Below, in pieces: positions 61,396 to 64,000 of a DNA stretch of 64,000 nucleotides. Numbering within the stretch: the first letter of the stretch is position 1; each line of letters opens with the position of its first letter. Below the pieces are notes generated by a model, which did no database searches, had not been told where the DNA came from, and worked only from the letters and a program-made list of their open reading frames with translations. A program made the position numbers and the translations under genes. Origin of the DNA: Gammaproteobacteria bacterium (GTDB lineage: Bacteria > Pseudomonadota > Gammaproteobacteria > Competibacterales > Competibacteraceae); NCBI GenBank assembly GCA_024235035.1, contig JACKNE010000008.1, positions 62,001-126,000 of the forward strand. The letters are read 5' to 3'.

Positions 61396-64000
61396 GAGGC
61401 CCGAATCTGTCCGCCTGGGCGCTCGATCATCAGGCGTTGATTCGCTACCTGATCGGACTGTTGTTGTTGAGTGGCGCTTATGCCTACTTCACCTTGGGAC
61501 AAATGGAAGACCCGGAATTCACGATCAAAGGAATGAATATGCAGGTCTACTGGCCTGGCGCGACGGCTCAGGAAATGGAACAGCAGGTGACCGATAAGCT
61601 GGAGAAGAAACTCCAGGAAACCCCCTGGTTAGATTTTATCCGTAGCTATTCCAAACCCGGCGAAGCCGTGCTCATCCTGGAACTGAAGGAATCCACGCCG
61701 CCCAATACCGTGTCGGACGTCTGGTATCAAATTCGCAAAAAAGTGGCTGATATGCACCACGAACTACCAGATGGGGTTCGCGGGCCGTTTTTCAACGATG
61801 AATATGACGATACTTTCGGCTCGATTTATGCGTTTACCACCGATGGTTTCAGCTACGCCGAGCTCAAGGAATATGTCGATTATGTGCGCCAGGAATTGTT
61901 GCGGCTGGATCACATCAACAAGGTGGATATCATCGGCGCTCAGGAAGAAAAAATTTTTATCGAGGGATCGGATCGAAAAATGGCGGCGCTGGGAATCGAT
62001 CCTCAACTGATCATTTCGACGCTGGCGGCACAGAACATGATGGAATCGGCCGGCGAAGTGGTCACGCACCAAAATCGTGTGCTGATGCGTGTAGATGGCA
62101 GTTTCAATTCCCTGGATAGCATTCGTGCGATCGGGATTCGCGCCAATGGGCGAACCTTCCGCCTGGGCGATGTTGCGGAGATATGGCGTGGCTATGTGGA
62201 CCCACCGACCTTCAAGATGCGCTATATGGGTCAAGAAGCCATCGGCCTGGCGGTTTCGATGGTCAAGGGTGGGGATATATTGAAGTTGGGTGCGGACCTG
62301 AAAAGCGCTCTGCAAAAATTGCAGGCGGAGCTACCGGTCGGTATCGATATTCACCAAGTCACCGATCAACCGCGGGTGGTCAAGGAGTCGGTCAACCAAT
62401 TCATGAGAACCTTCGTCGAAGCAGTGGTGATCGTGTTGGGCGTGACCTTCTTCAGCCTGGGTTGGCGCGCGGGCGTGGTGGTGACACTGTCGGTTCCATT
62501 GGTCCTAGCCATGACCTTCCTCGGCATGAAATTGTTCGGTATCGATCTGCATCGCATCTCGCTCGGTGCGCTGATCATCGCTCTCGGCTTATTGGTGGAT
62601 GACGCGATCATCGTGCTGGAGATGATCGACCGCAAGCTGGAGCAAGGCTGGGAAAGGGTGAAAGCGACGACCTTTGCCTACACTAGCACGGCTTTCCCGA
62701 TGTTGACCGGCACCCTGGTGACCGTGGCCGGTTTTTTACCGATCGGGCTAGCCAAATCCAATGCCGGCGAATATACCTTCTCCATCTTTGCCGTAGTGGG
62801 CATCGCCCTGATCTCCTCATGGATCGTAGCCGTGTTGTTTACCCCCTATCTCGCGCATGCGCTGATGCCGACACCGTCGGAGCCACTCTCCGATGTAGCA
62901 CTTCCTCAATCTTTTCCGCCCAGTAAAACCGGGTTCAGTCGTTGGGTGCAGCATTACCGCGACGGGGTGATTCGCCTGGAAGAAAACGCCAACGATAGCT
63001 TGTTGCGCTTGGTGGAATGGTGTCTGAATTACCGTTGGTGGGTCATCGCATTGACCCTGGCGATTTTCATCCTGGCGGTACTGGGGTTTCGTTTTGTCCC
63101 GCAGCAATTCTTTCCTTCCTCATCCCGGCCTGAGTTGCTGGTGGAAATATGGCTGCCAGAGAACTCTTCCTTCGTTGCTACCGAAACTCAGGTGAAACAC
63201 CTGGAGGAACTGCTGATGCGGCAGAGCGGCGTTGTCAATGTCGTGAGCTACGTTGGCAGCGGTTCGCCGCGTTTTTATCTGGCGATGGAACCGCAACTGC
63301 CCAATCTCAATTTCGCCCAGATGGTGGTCATGAATCAGGATGAATCAACTCGCGAAGCGACCTTGAAACAAATCAAGGACTGGTTTGAAAACGATTTTCC
63401 TATGGTTCGCGGGCGAGCAACCCGGCTGGAGAACGGACCCCCAGTCGGTTATCCGGTGCAGTTTCGGGTGGTGGGACCTGACCCTCAGCGCTTGAAACCG
63501 ATCGTAGCCGAACTGATTGAGATCATGCGCACTAATCCATACACGCGTGACATCAATACCAACTGGAATGAGATGATCCAGACCGTGCGACTACGGGTGG
63601 ATCAAGACAAAGCGCGGGCGCTGGGCATCAATCCTGGCGATCTCTCACGCAATTTGCACGCTATCCTCAACGGGTTACCCATCACTCAGTACCGGGAGAG
63701 CAATGAACTGATCGATGTCGTCCTGCGCGCTCGCCAGGAAGACCGTAATAACTTAGGTCATCTTCGAGATCTCAATATCTACACGGGAAACGGTCGATTC
63801 GTTCCCCTGGGACAAATCGCCTATATCGAAACTCAATTCGAGGAAGGCGTCATCTGGCGGCGTGACCGTTTTCCGGCGATCACCGTGCGCGCAGATATTC
63901 CCGATGGGGTGCAAGCGCCGGACGTGACCTTGCAGATCGACCGTATCTTAACGCCCTTGCGCGCTCGGTTACCCGACGGGTATCGAATTGAAATCGGCGG
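61392..64000 (+). CDS. RND-family efflux pump permease (partial, continues past the window)
   Basis: At least 869 codons, open to the window end. It starts at ATG 61392, overlapping the adaptor stop. First helix LIRYLIGLLLLSGAYAYFTLG, then the porter domain (MNMQVYWPGATAQEMEQQVTDKLEKKL), then helices with the proton-relay aspartates in LGLLVDDAIIVLEMIDRKLEQGW. This matches the HAE-1 type of RND pumps, which export drugs, detergents or other hydrophobic compounds using the proton gradient. The substrate cannot be told. The outer-membrane channel gene is not visible. Confidence 0.93.
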   Translation, partial: MRGPNLSAWALDHQALIRYLIGLLLLSGAYAYFTLGQMEDPEFTIKGMNMQVYWPGATAQEMEQQVTDKLEKKLQETPWLDFIRSYSKPGEAVLILELKESTPPNTVSDVWYQIRKKVADMHHELPDGVRGPFFNDEYDDTFGSIYAFTTDGFSYAELKEYVDYVRQELLRLDHINKVDIIGAQEEKIFIEGSDRKMAALGIDPQLIISTLAAQNMMESAGEVVTHQNRVLMRVDGSFNSLDSIRAIGIRANGRTFRLGDVAEIWRGYVDPPTFKMRYMGQEAIGLAVSMVKGGDILKLGADLKSALQKLQAELPVGIDIHQVTDQPRVVKESVNQFMRTFVEAVVIVLGVTFFSLGWRAGVVVTLSVPLVLAMTFLGMKLFGIDLHRISLGALIIALGLLVDDAIIVLEMIDRKLEQGWERVKATTFAYTSTAFPMLTGTLVTVAGFLPIGLAKSNAGEYTFSIFAVVGIALISSWIVAVLFTPYLAHALMPTPSEPLSDVALPQSFPPSKTGFSRWVQHYRDGVIRLEENANDSLLRLVEWCLNYRWWVIALTLAIFILAVLGFRFVPQQFFPSSSRPELLVEIWLPENSSFVATETQVKHLEELLMRQSGVVNVVSYVGSGSPRFYLAMEPQLPNLNFAQMVVMNQDESTREATLKQIKDWFENDFPMVRGRATRLENGPPVGYPVQFRVVGPDPQRLKPIVAELIEIMRTNPYTRDINTNWNEMIQTVRLRVDQDKARALGINPGDLSRNLHAILNGLPITQYRESNELIDVVLRARQEDRNNLGHLRDLNIYTGNGRFVPLGQIAYIETQFEEGVIWRRDRFPAITVRADIPDGVQAPDVTLQIDRILTPLRARLPDGYRIEIG

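Noticed and set aside
1..64000. CRISPR arrays, tRNA or rRNA genes
   Set aside because: No regularly spaced direct repeats were seen, and no cloverleaf or rRNA-like sequence was noticed in the intergenic regions; a dedicated tRNA scan could not be run.

Overview
The window is a 64 kb piece of a proteobacterial chromosome, most likely a gammaproteobacterium. It has an RpoS-type sigma factor, UbiC and UbiA for ubiquinone, MnmG, TruA, RecG, ParE, a periplasmic L,D-transpeptidase, SCO and PCu(A)C copper proteins, FadL-type and beta-barrel outer-membrane proteins, and a PEP-CTERM-type TPR lipoprotein (PrsT). The mix would suit an environmental, exopolysaccharide-forming lineage such as the Competibacteraceae or Chromatiales, but that placement is an inference and no rRNA is present to test it. 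No rRNA, tRNA or CRISPR array was seen.

Layout. 0-11 kb is an accessory-looking minus-strand region: a partial FadL-type porin, a CPA2 antiporter with a SYLF protein, a beta-barrel protein, an EipA-like protein, a secreted HAD phosphatase, a secreted arylsulfatase, an output-less receiver, and a FixJ-type regulator with a histidine kinase whose sensor resembles an ABC substrate-binding protein. Two nearly identical CTACGTA(G/C)GTAG palindromes flank the small receiver gene and are candidate operators. 11-15 kb holds a glutamine amidotransferase, recG and parE. At 15.4-20.5 kb a giant CheB-CheR-PAS gene is split by a 1,573-bp IS1182-type element with a CTAG target duplication; removing the element restores the frame exactly. 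20.7-25.2 kb is pgk-gap-tkt, followed by a KefB-type antiporter.

26.8-38.4 kb is mostly plus strand: ubiC-ubiA, a YgiN-like monooxygenase, an alpha/beta hydrolase, and an NtrC-type response regulator. Downstream of that regulator lie a palindrome, an AT-rich stretch and a good -24/-12 (sigma-54) promoter, which lead into a c-heme Tll0287-like sensor and a DUF4388-like protein. Then come rpe, gph, trpE, a small membrane protein, an Rrf2 regulator and an orphan sufB. 38.5-42.6 kb has a kynurenine formamidase-like cyclase, three tandem DUF2173 paralogues behind a structured leader, and an L,D-transpeptidase. 42.7-52.5 kb is housekeeping (truA, tag, trmO, gloB-like, Mth938-like, rpoS, surE, PCu(A)C, SCO, cysH, mnmG). 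52.6-56.5 kb is a PrsT lipoprotein enlarged by an internal duplication of about 385 residues. 56.9-64 kb has hypCDE for NiFe-hydrogenase maturation, a GAF protein, and an RND efflux adaptor with its partial pump.

Cross-cutting features are a family of short GC-rich hairpin repeats (CTCTCCC...GGGAGAG type). They act as gene-end hairpins, and related sequence has apparently been read into the C-terminus of Rpe and perhaps the middle of HypD. There is also a 106-bp MITE-like element with a 6-bp direct repeat near 45.7 kb. The best candidates for undescribed biology are the DUF2173 triplet with its leader, the sigma-54/heme-sensor circuit, and the palindrome-linked sulfatase/two-component region.
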